This document shows positions 33,727-44,151 of a stretch of DNA of 64,000 nucleotides, one piece after another (positions within the stretch are counted from its first letter, which is position 1; each line of letters starts with the position of its first letter). The notes beneath the pieces are model-generated. The model was not told where the DNA came from. It saw only the letters and a list, made by a program, of their open reading frames with translations, and searched no databases. Origin of the DNA: Roridomyces roridus (lineage: Eukaryota > Basidiomycota > Agaricomycetes > Agaricales > Mycenaceae); assembly GCA_029378245.1 (NCBI GenBank), contig JARKIF010000173.1:1-64000 (forward strand). Direction: 5' to 3'. A program made the position numbers and the translations under genes.

Positions 33727-34314
33727 GGCTGGAAGTGTAGAGAGTGGGAAGTGAAGGGATATTTAAATACCTCCTGTAGGCATAGCGCCTCTATTTATGA
33801 TTCCGAAGGTGATTGATTGGACACGGCGTGGGGCATTGGCGATTGGTGGCCACTTGTGCACTGCATGCAGGCACAACGTGTACGTCAACGGAAAGAAGCA
33901 GGGAGGTCCGGGCATAGTGTGGTCTGGCTGGGAAAGTCTGGAAAGTTGCTGGAAAGATGATGTCACCAACTTTTGGACTTCGAAAGAATCGCGCAGAATC
34001 GGGGAGACCGAGATTCCTTTGAGTTCGGTCAGAGGCCAGAAGATTCAAGAGATTAGAATGCGGGTTGGACCGTTGAACATCAGAGTTCAATTCAAGGAGG
34101 TCTGAAGGAATCACTGATCTGAGATCAGATCGATGATCGAGTGTTGAGCTCTGTCCTCATTTTCAAAGCTCCCTCAGCTCGTGTTTGAATGCGAAGTAGA
34201 TTGCAATTGATAAGTACTACAAATGTGCGTCGTGAACCCTTGATACTCAATAAAACATGCTACACAGAAAGCCCAAAATCCGAAAGCGTGCGTATGACAG
34301 CAAGGCAAAGTAAC
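33727..34314. other. 590-bp spacer; GAD promoter with a TATTTAAATA element
   Basis: A palindromic TATTTAAATA lies at 33760-33769, about 35 bp upstream of the GAD start. A 102-codon plus-strand ORF from an ATG at 33797 overlaps this promoter. It has no family features, and I do not call it a gene. Confidence 0.4.
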
Positions 34315-36133
34315 TCAAGCAGAAAGCGTGTTGCGGATCGCAGAGATCGATGGCGAGAAAAAGTACTCGCCTCCCCGGGACACCACAAAGTCCATAGGAA
34401 GCGTGGTGGCCTTGGTCGAGTTTTTCGGGTCGAGGCCAAAGACAGCACGAGGAGCACCACCATTCTCGCCAACGATGGGGTCAAAGCCCGTGTTCTCGTG
34501 CAAGAACGCGCTGTTATCCGACCAGAAACGTTGCAGGAATGAGAAACCGTTGCCAATGTTGGCTTGGTAGGCGACAAAGGCGAGGCCACGCTCAGTCTTG
34601 GTGGTGTGCGAGGACGCCTCCGATTGGGAGACTGTTCATCGATCGTCAGCACAAGTTCAAGATGTATATGCCAAAGAAAACTCACCCTCGGGACCGTAGG
34701 GGATACCGCCGCGCACGATGTGATGCGAGTTGGACTTGGACTCGGGCAGTCCGAGGTCAGCACGAGGCCGGGTCTTGCGGATGTGGGCGGCAAAGGGGCA
34801 CTTGCTCTGGTCCGTGCTGTCTGATACAGTCTGACCGGGCGCGGCGTAAGTGAAGTCGTTGTTGCGGTGAGGGTCAGCGCCGAGCTGCGGGTTGTCCTGC
34901 GTGGGGGCGAGGAAGACGGGTGCACCCTGGAGAGAGAGAAAGAGTCAGCTGGTGGTAAAGATTTAGAGAAAAATAAAACTGACACTCTTCCAGCGACCCA
35001 TCATCCGCGCGCCGAGGAGGTCCGAGCCCTGCTGCTTGGTGAGACCAGGGACAGTCGTGATCGGGTTGTCGGACAGGAACTTGTTGAATTCGGGCACGAG
35101 TTGCTTGAGCTGGCGGAAGACGAGGAAAGAGCCGTCCTTGGCCCAAGCGGGGCGCTGGACGTCGTCGCCGGTCTCACCGACCAGAATCTCACCGGGAGGA
35201 ATCACAGCCTGGCCCGGGAGAGGAGATTGGAAGCCCTGCACAGCGGGGTTGCTAATGCCGTCGAGGTAGCCGAAATCTGAGCCATTGTTAATATCTTGTT
35301 TACATTGGAAGAAAAGGATGCTTACGCTCATGGCCCTGCATGGACCCCGGACGCGCTGCGGCATTGAGCGAGTACGCCTCGTTGATGGTGCCCGCGAGCG
35401 CGCGTCTCACGGAAGCCACAGTTGACTGGAGGTTGTCCGTGGTGTCCGAAGCAAGAAGGATGACACCATGGATGCTCGTGGATTTGAACGCCGAGACCCA
35501 GTTGTCGCTGCCGGGGTCACCGAGAGAGACGGCATTGGCGAGCTGACCAGCGCTAAAGTCCGGGTCGTTGAGTCCGCCGGCGACCTTGAGCGCTGAAAGG
35601 CCGGTTTGTGAGAACGCGATGTTACTGGAAATTTGATCAGTAACAGGAAGGTGGGTGAGAGGGAAAAACTAACAGCATGGTCCTGGGCTGCTTGGCGGTG
35701 TTGATCACCTGGGTCGTGCTGGTCACCATCGGCAGTATAGACGACTTGAGCTTCTGCTTGAATTTGGCGACATCCGTGATGCTGAAGAACAGGAAGAATT
35801 CTTTGTTCTTTTTCATGCCAATGCTATCAAATAGTCAGAAAATGCAACAAACAGCCAGGAAAAAATGCGTACAGAATATCGGCCTGGATATCATCCAAGT
35901 TGAGACCGGCCGCCTTCGAAGCGGCTGAGGCCGCATCGGGTGTGGGCAGTTTAGGCATCGCCGCGGGGTCTACAATGGAATAGGTCAGACAGCACCTCAA
36001 AAAAGTCAGAATGCATACCGATTAAGATCGAGGTATCCCGTTTCCAGTCGACCTCGTGCGAACGAACCTCGGCGGCGCGGGCAGCGCCGACAGCAGAGAG
36101 GATCAAACCAGCAAAGGCAGTGGCGAACTTCAT
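34315..36133 (-). CDS. DyP-type haem peroxidase, secreted
   Basis: This is an extracellular dye-decolorising peroxidase that uses H2O2 to oxidise aromatic substrates and takes part in lignin or dye turnover. The signal peptide is MKFATAFAGLILSAVGAARA, followed by a propeptide-like segment. The GxxDG motif is present as FGYLDGISNPA with the distal Asp. FLVFRQLKQLVPEFN and GARMMGRWKSG follow. The proximal haem His lies in CPFAAHIRKTRPR, and a distal-side Arg segment is HHIVRGGIPYGPE. The C-terminal part (FVAYQANIGNGFSFLQRFW, GGEYFFSPSISA) is family-like. The length is near 500 residues, as in class D fungal DyPs. About six short introns. The stop is at 34315. The promoter faces the LINE side of the window. 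Confidence 0.93.
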
Positions 36134-36844
36134 TGTGATGGTGTCTTGGGCGGAAGAGAGCGGGAGCCGGGTGGTTGCTGGATCCGCTGTTGCATTCTAG
36201 ACCGCTTTTATGGAGAGTGGATGAGGGGTAGAGGACAAGGATTGATCGTTTGACATGCAGCAACAATGGTGGTCCTGATCAGGACCCCCTGAAGCGCTTC
36301 ACAATACAACATGGGACAAAGGGATGTGGGTCCAACGAGGCATGTTGTGCTGAGGCTCGGTCGATACAATATCCACCTAGACTCGACGTCGTAGCCAGCA
36401 GAAGAGAAGAAAAAACAACTTCAAACCGCCGTGCGCTGCACAACGGTTGCCAATGCCATCCAGCACACACGAATGTTCCCTCCTGAATGGACAAGCCCTC
36501 GATTCATTTCGGAGCTGATGCCAGGCACTGGTGATAGGTATCCCTGTTTGGAGTACGGGATCGAATTGAATCCGCTCCGCAGTTGATCGAAATCCTCCTC
36601 CGAGGCATCGCATTAGGGTATCGTGAAACGGAGGCGGATTCGAGCATCCCTGGTCTTGGAGCAGTGGTGAAAAGATACCGCCGAGGCGAAAAAATCTGCG
36701 TGGCGGAGTAATCGTTGAGCAGCTGTGGCGGTCGTCTCGAAGCAGGCCAGATGCATTGACAGAACATTGAGTGACCCTATCCAGTGAATAAAATGTGAGG
36801 TGTCTAAGGTACTGCCACCTGTCATTGATCTTGCCGGGTTCCTG
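36134..36844. other. DyP promoter and uncharacterised spacer up to the dispersed repeat
   Basis: The first ~150 bp should be the DyP promoter. Beyond that, only short, overlapping open frames on the minus strand run into the repeat at 36845. No gene supported. Confidence 0.35.
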
Positions 36845-36923
36845 GGAAGGAAGGAAGGAAGGAATGAATACACGGCACGGTCCCACGCAGGAACGCCGGG
36901 GTCCAGGAATTATCCCGGTGTAC
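36845..36923 (-). repeat. 79-bp dispersed repeat, copy 2 (inverted)
   Basis: Reverse complement of 21892-21970, from a (GGAA)5 tract to GTGTAC. It lies about 60 bp beyond the stop of the LINE ORF, on the side where the LINE 3' end should be. Confidence 0.9.
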
Positions 36924-36985
36924 ACGCACTACCTAATTATTGTACACCATCGTCCCTGGGCCTCCACCATACTCCCTAGCCGAGC

Positions 36986-39900
36986 TCACGACACGCCAAC
37001 GCAACGCACACTCAACGGCCGCTGTAGAACTAGGAGAATGTGGGAGAAGCAAATAAAATTCATCGTCGATAGGCATATGCCTGCACATGGTCTATCCTGT
37101 ACACGGGAACTAGATAGAAGATTTTTAGAACCTCGTACGCGAATTTTGCCACCATCGCAATCGTTGCCCTCGGATATATCAGTGCGCACAGGAATTGAGT
37201 GTCGGTCATCTCCGTGTACATCTGCGCTAGTAGTGAGTTGCGCAGACGCCGTGCATTCCAGGAGAGCGTGCTCCGGCGTTTCGACTTTGTTGTGGCAGAG
37301 ACGGCACAACCTCCGTTCTCGTTCGAGACGGGGGTGAGCGTGGTCTACGTAGCGCAACACCTCCACTCCCAGCTGGTGAGTTGACATGAGGATAGAAGAG
37401 ACGGCCTCCCTGTGAGATTGTGTCGGCACCATGGATAGGTAATGCCGCATCGTTGCAGTCACTTGTGCGGGGGGTTTGTTCTTCCGAGGTTCTAATCTTC
37501 CTCTTAGTAGATAGAGCTTGTGCGACGTGTCCACGAGAGCCTGGAGCCATTGTAGACAGCATTTTTCCAGGAGCTCTGAGTACTTCTCGACTTCCTCGTG
37601 TGTTGTATCGTGCGTGAGCGGTAGCGGTGGGCAGGCGAACGGTAAGCGTGAGATTGCTGTGGCCAAGTCCTTTGCCCACGATCGCTTCCTTGGGAATTTT
37701 GCAGCCAGTTCGATTGAGCTGTCCAGCGCCGCGCGAGCATACGAAGAACGGGGAAGTTTTAATAAGTACGCTAGGTACCCGAGGAGCACCCGAACACGCC
37801 GAGGGCGCAGGGGCATGATACCTGTCTCCGTGAATAAGACAGCCACAGTGGATCTCGAGTGTACATTGAGCATTTGCCTCAGAAAGTTCAGTTGAATCTT
37901 GAGGAGCGGCTTCACGTGTACATTCTCGGAGTCGGGCATGACTTCGCACCCATGAATCAGGTGGCAGTCGACGCGTGCCATGTAGAGGATCTTGAGCTGC
38001 TTCGGTGTCAGCCGTCCAGTCGCGTCTTCGGTGCCCATAATTCCGTGTCCACTATAGCGGGCAGTGCGCGCCTTCTCGAGGTAGTGATCCGCGAGAAAGC
38101 GTTTTGGCTCCGATGAGAAGTTAATTCCCACGTATTTCTCTTTTGTCTTGACCTCTAATGCAACATTGCCTATCGTGAGCTGGAGGGGAGGTGCATTCGC
38201 CGAGGCGCCAATAACCATTAAGATGGTCTTTACGAGGTTGATGAGGACAAAGCTAGTCGCGCACCATCTCTCCAGCGTCTTCAGCTTCCTCTGTAACCCT
38301 CTCGATGACAATGACATCAATATGAGATCGTCGGCTTGGGCAAGCAACGAGATGAGTGCTCCGGGTAGCTGCACGTCGTCGCAGTCAGGGTCCATCCTCA
38401 GGTCCGAGAGGAATAGATTCCAGAGTATCGGAGAGGCGGGGTCACCGGTAAGCACACCCATCATGGCCTTGAATCTCTCGGACTCCATGTCTCCGTGTCG
38501 TACATAGTACGCCATCTCCCGGTACAGCATTCGTAACCAGTCAAAGAGGGGTCCTCCTACACCCATTCGCGTCAGCTTGAGCCATAGCGTGGGTTGGTCC
38601 GTGGACGGGAAGGCGTTGGAGAAGTCGACAAACGAGATATAGATTGTCTTGCCATGAGCGCGAGCCCACTCCTTCAGGCACCGAAGAATAAAGGGGTTGT
38701 TGTTGGTGCGGTAGCCCTGACGAAACCCGTTTTGCCAAGGTGGGATTTTGAGGTACTTGTTCCCCCAGTCTCTGAACCGCCAGTGGGAGAGGATTGTTAA
38801 CCCTTTCAAGAACTGGCTCTCCATCACGACAAGTCTGAAGCTTTCAGGCAAGGACGACAGTTTCCCGCGCTTCAAAAGCCCTATCATCACACCGATGAGC
38901 CATACGGACGGGGCCGAGCGTTGCACGATGCACTCATTGTACAAGTGGGCCATCTCATCCGGAGGTACTTCCATCAGTTCTTGGTATGAGGTCGCGTCCT
39001 CACCCTCTGCAGAGTTCCGGGAGTGCGACTTGCGCAGATAGTCATTCAACTCCTCGATGTCTTTTTCAGACCATTTCCTAGAGAAGAATCCCTCCGCGGT
39101 CGGGTCCGTTGTGTGCGGCGGGAGCAGCTTGGCAATTGCCTCGTTGATTCTGTGCTGCCATTCGTCGAACTGGGGTGGGAGTATTTCTGGCGGGTTCACT
39201 CGTTGCTGAAAGACGCGTTTCAGGCCTCCTGCCGTTACCGTGGAGGCCTCCGGTTTCGGGTCGGCGAAGCTTCGGATGGTATTCCAGAAGGCTGCGAGGG
39301 AGGGAGGATCAAGAACCTTCTTTCGGTTCTTGGCACGGATTGCAGCGAACCTCGCCCGTCCTCTGTGAGCCCTTGGGTATTCCTCACGCTTTGGTCTGAG
39401 GGTTTCCTCTGCGCCCCCTATCTTGGGTAAGTTCGCAGTCACCTTCTCCATTTGTATCGGATCGGCTCCCACCGTGCTGGCGCTGCCTCGCAGAACAATC
39501 TCTTCGATCTGGGGGTGCGCGTCGGGTCGTCGCAAGTCACATGCCTCGCGTGCCATGGCCACAGCGGCTCCTAGATGGCCGTTCTTTTCGGCCGCTGTTG
39601 CGGATATCCACAGGAGGTGTATCGGAGCCGTCCTGGCCCGGATGCATTCCAGGATACTGCTTAGAATGTCTCCGTTCTGACATCGCCATCCACAGGCCTG
39701 GTTCTCCGCCGCGTTATGAGCAATCGACCGAACTACGTAGTCAGACCGGGTCGAGACCTCCAGCGTGCGGTCCCCCGGCGTGCACGTCAAGGCCAATAGA
39801 ATTGCAGTCAGCTCGGCCCGCGCGCTTGTCTGTTTCCCATGTACTGGACGACCTCGGTTGTGACGTGAGTTTGTTCCGCCGAAAACTGCAGCAGCCGCCT

Positions 39901-40618
39901 TCGCATTCGCCTTGCCTGCGTGACGACACACGCCATGTACCACAAGCTTCAGGGGAGAAGGGTTCGACAACACTGGTCCATATATCGCGCGCCGCTTCTT
40001 ATCCTTGTCCTTGCCAGACTCCAATGTGCGTACGAAGAGTTTGTCAAGTTCTGACTCTCTCGGCAGGTTTGCATGGACGTCAGACTTTTGACGCCGAGTC
40101 CTCTTTGTCGTGCAGCCCCCGCTGTTCGATGATCGGAGGGTTGCCTCCGTCCTAATCCAGATGCATACCTCCGCATGATCGTAATCCTTCACGGGGTCCA
40201 TAATCGAGAAGTCGCGGATATTGGCCCACATGGTCTTGGACACTGCGACGTAGTCAATTACCGTACGCGCGGAGCCTTGGAAGGAGGTGCATTTTCCGGT
40301 TTGCGTTCCAAGGCTTCTCACCCCGTTCACAATCACCAGATCGCAGTCGGACATCGTCGTTATAAACCAGTTGCCGCGTGTATCTGGGCGTGCCTGATCC
40401 ATGGACTCGCGCTCTGGGTCACCTTCACTAGCTGTCTTCGAGCGCGTGCGACCGTTCACGTCTCCGTGGAGAGATATCTCAAAGCCCGCAGCGTGCGCTG
40501 TCGTCAGCGAGGCCGCCAGCGCCGAGCAAGGATCCTTCTCCAGTACCCCTTGCCATGTAGAGTTCTCTGGTAGTAAATATACATTGTATATGAGCCACTT
40601 GTCGAGTTGCAGTACCAT
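36986..40618 (-). mobile_element. Non-LTR retrotransposon (LINE) ORF: endonuclease C-half, RNase H-like, reverse transcriptase, zinc motif
   Basis: A 1210-codon frame runs on the minus strand. Order: the C-terminal half of an AP-like endonuclease (GDVNGRTRS, then ARTVIDYVAVS and DYDHAEV); an RNase H-like segment about residues 205-350 with E in ARAELTAILLAL and D in STRSDYVVRS, but H in place of the first catalytic D (LVVHGVCRH); a reverse transcriptase about 500-800 with motif A FVDFSNAFPSTD, motif B GVLTGDPASP and motif C AQADDLIL; and a C-terminal CRLCHNKVETPEHALLEC zinc motif. The ORF begins mid-endonuclease: the missing N-terminal half lies 4.85 kb away at 45490-45951. The long intact frame implies recent activity before it was split. 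RNase H between endonuclease and RT is not the textbook LINE order. Confidence 0.9.
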
Positions 40619-41014
40619 GAAGTGTCCTCTTCAGCGCGACTCGCTTATTCCTTTGTTCGGACACAATATCAATGTAGTACAAGTGATTCCAAGGAAAGAC
40701 CCATTTCAGATGATTAACCGCTTGCTTTTCAAAACTACAGACGACCCGTATTGGAACTCCTTCCAAGGCAAGTACAGGGCGCATCAGTGGCGATCTGATC
40801 ATTTCCCACGGTTGAAGTTCATATGCAGTTCCATCATTTTCGATAAATAGATTATTTCAACTGAAGAAATGGAGAACATGAATACAGTCATACAGAACAA
40901 CACACTGGTGAGATATGAAACCAATACAAGAGAGTGCATAAGGCGTACAAGACGACGAGATCTGCAAGTCCCGTCGAGACCGATATCGCACAGAGAGGCG
41001 CTATTGCATAATCG

Positions 41015-42302
41015 TCAGCGGTATCCCTGGTTGAATGGTGGCAGGCCTCTGTTGGAAGCCCCACGGTAGTTTGCAGGAGCACCACGAGAAGGGTGATAGC
41101 TCGGAACTTGAAAAGCGGGATAGGGCTGCCCACTGGAACCAGCCGCCATAGGCATGTGGCTCGGGCCTGCAGCTGCACCGCCCTGCCGCAGGTATCTGGC
41201 TTTCTCAAGGGTTGTGACCTCCTGCGTAACTTGGCTCCACTTCTCCGCAGTGCTTTGTGCATCTTGCCGAGCTTTCGTTGCGGCTTCGCGTGCGTTCGTC
41301 GCCCCCTGCGATTACATAGCCCGTCGGACCTTGGCGGAAATGGAATGCAGTCGCGAAATTTACTCACACGATACTTGGCCTCAAATTCTTTGCGGTCCTT
41401 TTCATATCCGAATCGTCGCAAACGTTCTTGCACAGCGCTTGCAGCGTTCTCTGCAGCCAATGCTTCGTGCTCTTTCACGGAAGCCTTGTTGGAAAGTTGC
41501 TGTGAACGCTGCATTACAGAAGTAGTGTGAGCAAGTAGTCGACCGGAGAGCATAACATACATTTTGTAGAATGTTCGTTGTCTCCTTCAAGAGGAACTTG
41601 AAATTGTCACGTCAGTGGTTTTTGCGTCATGACCGTCAAGTAAAGACATACAATATATATTGCCTCATCTGATCTGCCTTGTTTCTTCATTTCGAGTGCT
41701 TGGATCTGATATTTCGATTGAAAAGGACGGAATGGTGAACCAGAAGAATAGAAACCAACTGTGCAGTGCGACTGGTAGGTATTGTTGCCGACTACGTCGT
41801 AAATTGTGAGACCTGGGTACTGCTCTGCGAGCCTTTGTGCCAACGTCTGGCAATTACCACAGAGCGGGATTCTGTTGGTAGTGGCTCCCAAATGGCCGGC
41901 CTCAGAGTTCAATGTTCTGAGCGTGCTATACCCACGGGAGAGCTGGGGCGGGATGTTGGCATATTCACAGCAATTTCCCCGGGGTGGGCCTACGAGGGGA
42001 TCGTATGGAAGATCATCTAGAACACCGGGCTCAAATTGAGCCAAGCGCGAGTTGATGACCTCTTGTCTCAACTGGGGATACCTGCTGGCAGTTCCTGATA
42101 CAGCGTAGCGCGGATCTTGAGGCGGAGTGTCAAAATAGGTCACCCCATGCGCGCGGGGTTTCTCCCTGCGCTGCCGTGCGGTCTCGCGCGTGTCATAATG
42201 TGCATCCACGGCGGCATGAAATGCGTCCGGATCGGGTGGATTGTGTCTGTGCTGTTCGGAATAGTCGCGAGCGAAATCGTCATACCAATGAGAATGGTTC
42301 AT
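41015..42302 (-). CDS. Predicted zinc-dependent deaminase-like protein with coiled-coil C-terminus
   Basis: Four exons on the minus strand (41652-42302, 41561-41596, 41368-41508, 41015-41305) splice in frame into about 372 residues. The first exon has a charged N-terminus (MNHSHWYDDFARDYSEQH). Near residues 105-160 come PPRGNCCEYANI and IPLCGNCQTLAQRLAEQYP. The C-x-E followed by C-x2-C is the metal-site signature of the cytidine-deaminase-like fold, and GNC-x-E plus CxNC is close to the YwqJ-type toxin deaminases. Exons 3 and 4 form a coiled coil (KASVKEHEALAAENAASAVQ; KARQDAQSTAEKWSQVTQEV). The C-terminus is Gly/Pro/Tyr-rich and ends NQGYR. Substrate unknown (nucleotide, RNA or DNA). The protein may instead be a zinc-binding scaffold: the motif match is by eye, and the local spacing should be checked on a structural model. 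Confidence 0.6.
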
Positions 42303-43051
42303 ACTCCTAGCGAGAACTCAGCCGTTAGTTGCATGTATGAATCAGGAGCGAAAAAAGCTGACTTTGGTGACTTTGGCTTGGGATTGCGGGCGAAAGAGAC
42401 TCGATTGAATGCCGATGGGTTCGTATAAGACGGCCTTTTAAACCAACGGGGCGCCCCCAATGCGAACGGTCACAGTTTCAGGCAGAAATCGGATACATTT
42501 GGACATTGCAGCTTCTTGTCAGACGAAGATACTATAGGCAGTATTGTTCTCGCACACACCAGTGTGTTTTCAAGGCGAAGAAGCACAAAGCGGGCACGAT
42601 AGTACCGAGACAAGGGATGTTGATAATCTTTTGTCTTGACGTTGTGGGTCCCAGCGCGCCGTCGCCTCGTGGGCGACCACGCCGTTGGCTCAGATAGCTT
42701 GGAATCTTTGATAAAGATTGCGGCGTCTTGTCAGGACTCGTGAACGCAAAGTGTCGGACTCAGGGTCTGGAGAGTCTCTTCGGTTTACGAGGCTGAGATA
42801 CCACTGGCCATGGTTTGGCGTTGGTTGAGCAACGAGAACAATCCACTGGCAAGCGGCTGAAGAAGCGGGAGCACAGAAGATCATTCCGATTCGACAATCA
42901 TCATGATCTGTTGCAACGGCTGATCGGCCCGGGCGTCTGGAACCGCGGGTGTCGTGAGTCTCTACAAGTAATACCCCTGGTACCTCGTTCGGCACCACTT
43001 TCGGTATCATGTTGTTCCAATTCAATTGCCTAACTCACACCAGCTCACACC
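42303..43051. other. 750-bp divergent spacer, no gene seen
   Basis: Short open frames only. Segments near 42540-42580 resemble, weakly, parts of 45090-45130, which may point to a degenerate repeat. Confidence 0.3.
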
Positions 43052-44151
43052 ATGTCCACATTCGAAGATTTCCCCCCAGAGCTCACTCTGCAGATTTTCC
43101 CCCATCTACCACTCAAGGGACTCGTCGCCGCCGAGGGTGTCTGTCGGCAATGGAAACAATTCGTCGCCATCACCGATATCTACCCTCCTCGCCGTGCTCT
43201 CTTCGAATTATACCAAAAAATCGTCCGTGACCCTCTCTTCCGAGACCTCGATACACGTCCATGGCTTTGGGATAATCTCCGCTCCTTTGATCGGCAGGCG
43301 TACGTCGATCATATACTCGCCCAGCACGACTACATCCCGGAGGACTTCCGTCTCTGGATTCTCGAATGGCCGAACAAAGCCGTCATCGCGTGCGCTTGGC
43401 CTGGTCTCCCGGAGGCTTATTGCGCGGAAGAGGCAGATAATATCGAGAGACGAAATGGATACAACCACCTCGGCTGTCACAAGCCTCAGCTCCGCAAAAT
43501 TATCCTCGATCTCAACCTGATCATGCCTCCCGATGTTCGCAGTGATGGTGAAGAATTATTCTGGTATCCAGAAGCAGAGGATGAACAGGGGTTGAGGCGG
43601 ACTATGGGGCGGAGTATGTGACGGAGGCAGACGACAATGTCGAGGGGAATGTTGAGGAACAAGAAGTGGTCGATTTCCGGGGGGATGGCGACGAACCGGC
43701 ACCAGATGAAATTTCAGACCATCTGCGCATGCAGGGCTACTACTGCAGGTTGGATGTATTCGATTATTCGCCACCCGCCGGCTCCGGTCCCATGGAGTGG
43801 GAGTTACCCGCCCTCTTGATTTGGGAAATCGCGGATGGAGGTCGGGCTTTTCTGGCGCTCAGCCCAGATTCCCCCTTCTCCGTGTATTGGCTTCTCTCTG
43901 ACATGGGTGCGACGTATGTGGGAGGGGATTCACGCCAGTATCACACTTGGATATCTTGGCTCGAATCAAACCTCCAGTCAATGCACCGCGCAGCCGACGG
44001 GAAGAGTCCTCCTCCTCACTGTTTCATCAAGCGAGACTCCGACGGCAACATTATCAGTTATGACACTTGGTATCGTTCTCGACCCGCATGCATCCCACTT
44101 TGGACCGAGGAGGATGAAGCAAATTACAAGATTGCTCATGGAAGTATTTGA
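43052..44151 (+). CDS. F-box protein, possibly with a SMI1/KNR4-like C-terminal domain; one-base frameshift
   Basis: The start MSTFEDFPPELTLQIFPHLP opens an F-box (PLKGLVAAEGVCRQWKQFV), which normally binds Skp1 in SCF ubiquitin ligases. The middle part is rich in Trp and charged residues (RPWLWDNLRSFDRQAYVD). At 43588-43591 a run of four G should probably be five. The frame from the start ends at 43621, whereas the frame from 43585 onward is open, continues the acidic linker (ADYGAEYVTEADDNVEG) and runs to 44151 with WELPALLIWEIADGGRAFLAL and TWISWLESNLQSM. That C-terminal part resembles SMI1/KNR4 (SUKH) domains; this is tentative. The coding span lies inside the segment that interrupts the LINE. 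The shift may be a consensus error or pseudogenisation. Confidence 0.6.

Noticed and set aside
33797..34105. 102-codon ORF upstream of glutamate decarboxylase
   Set aside because: It begins at an ATG but overlaps the GAD promoter, shows no domain and has no support beyond being open.
38023..40573. Several plus-strand ORFs across the LINE
   Set aside because: Antisense of a continuous 1210-codon RT ORF with endonuclease, RT and zinc motifs.
42506..42697. Possible small gene upstream of the F-box gene
   Set aside because: No clear start context, splice sites or family; weak likeness to 45.1 kb suggests repeat debris.
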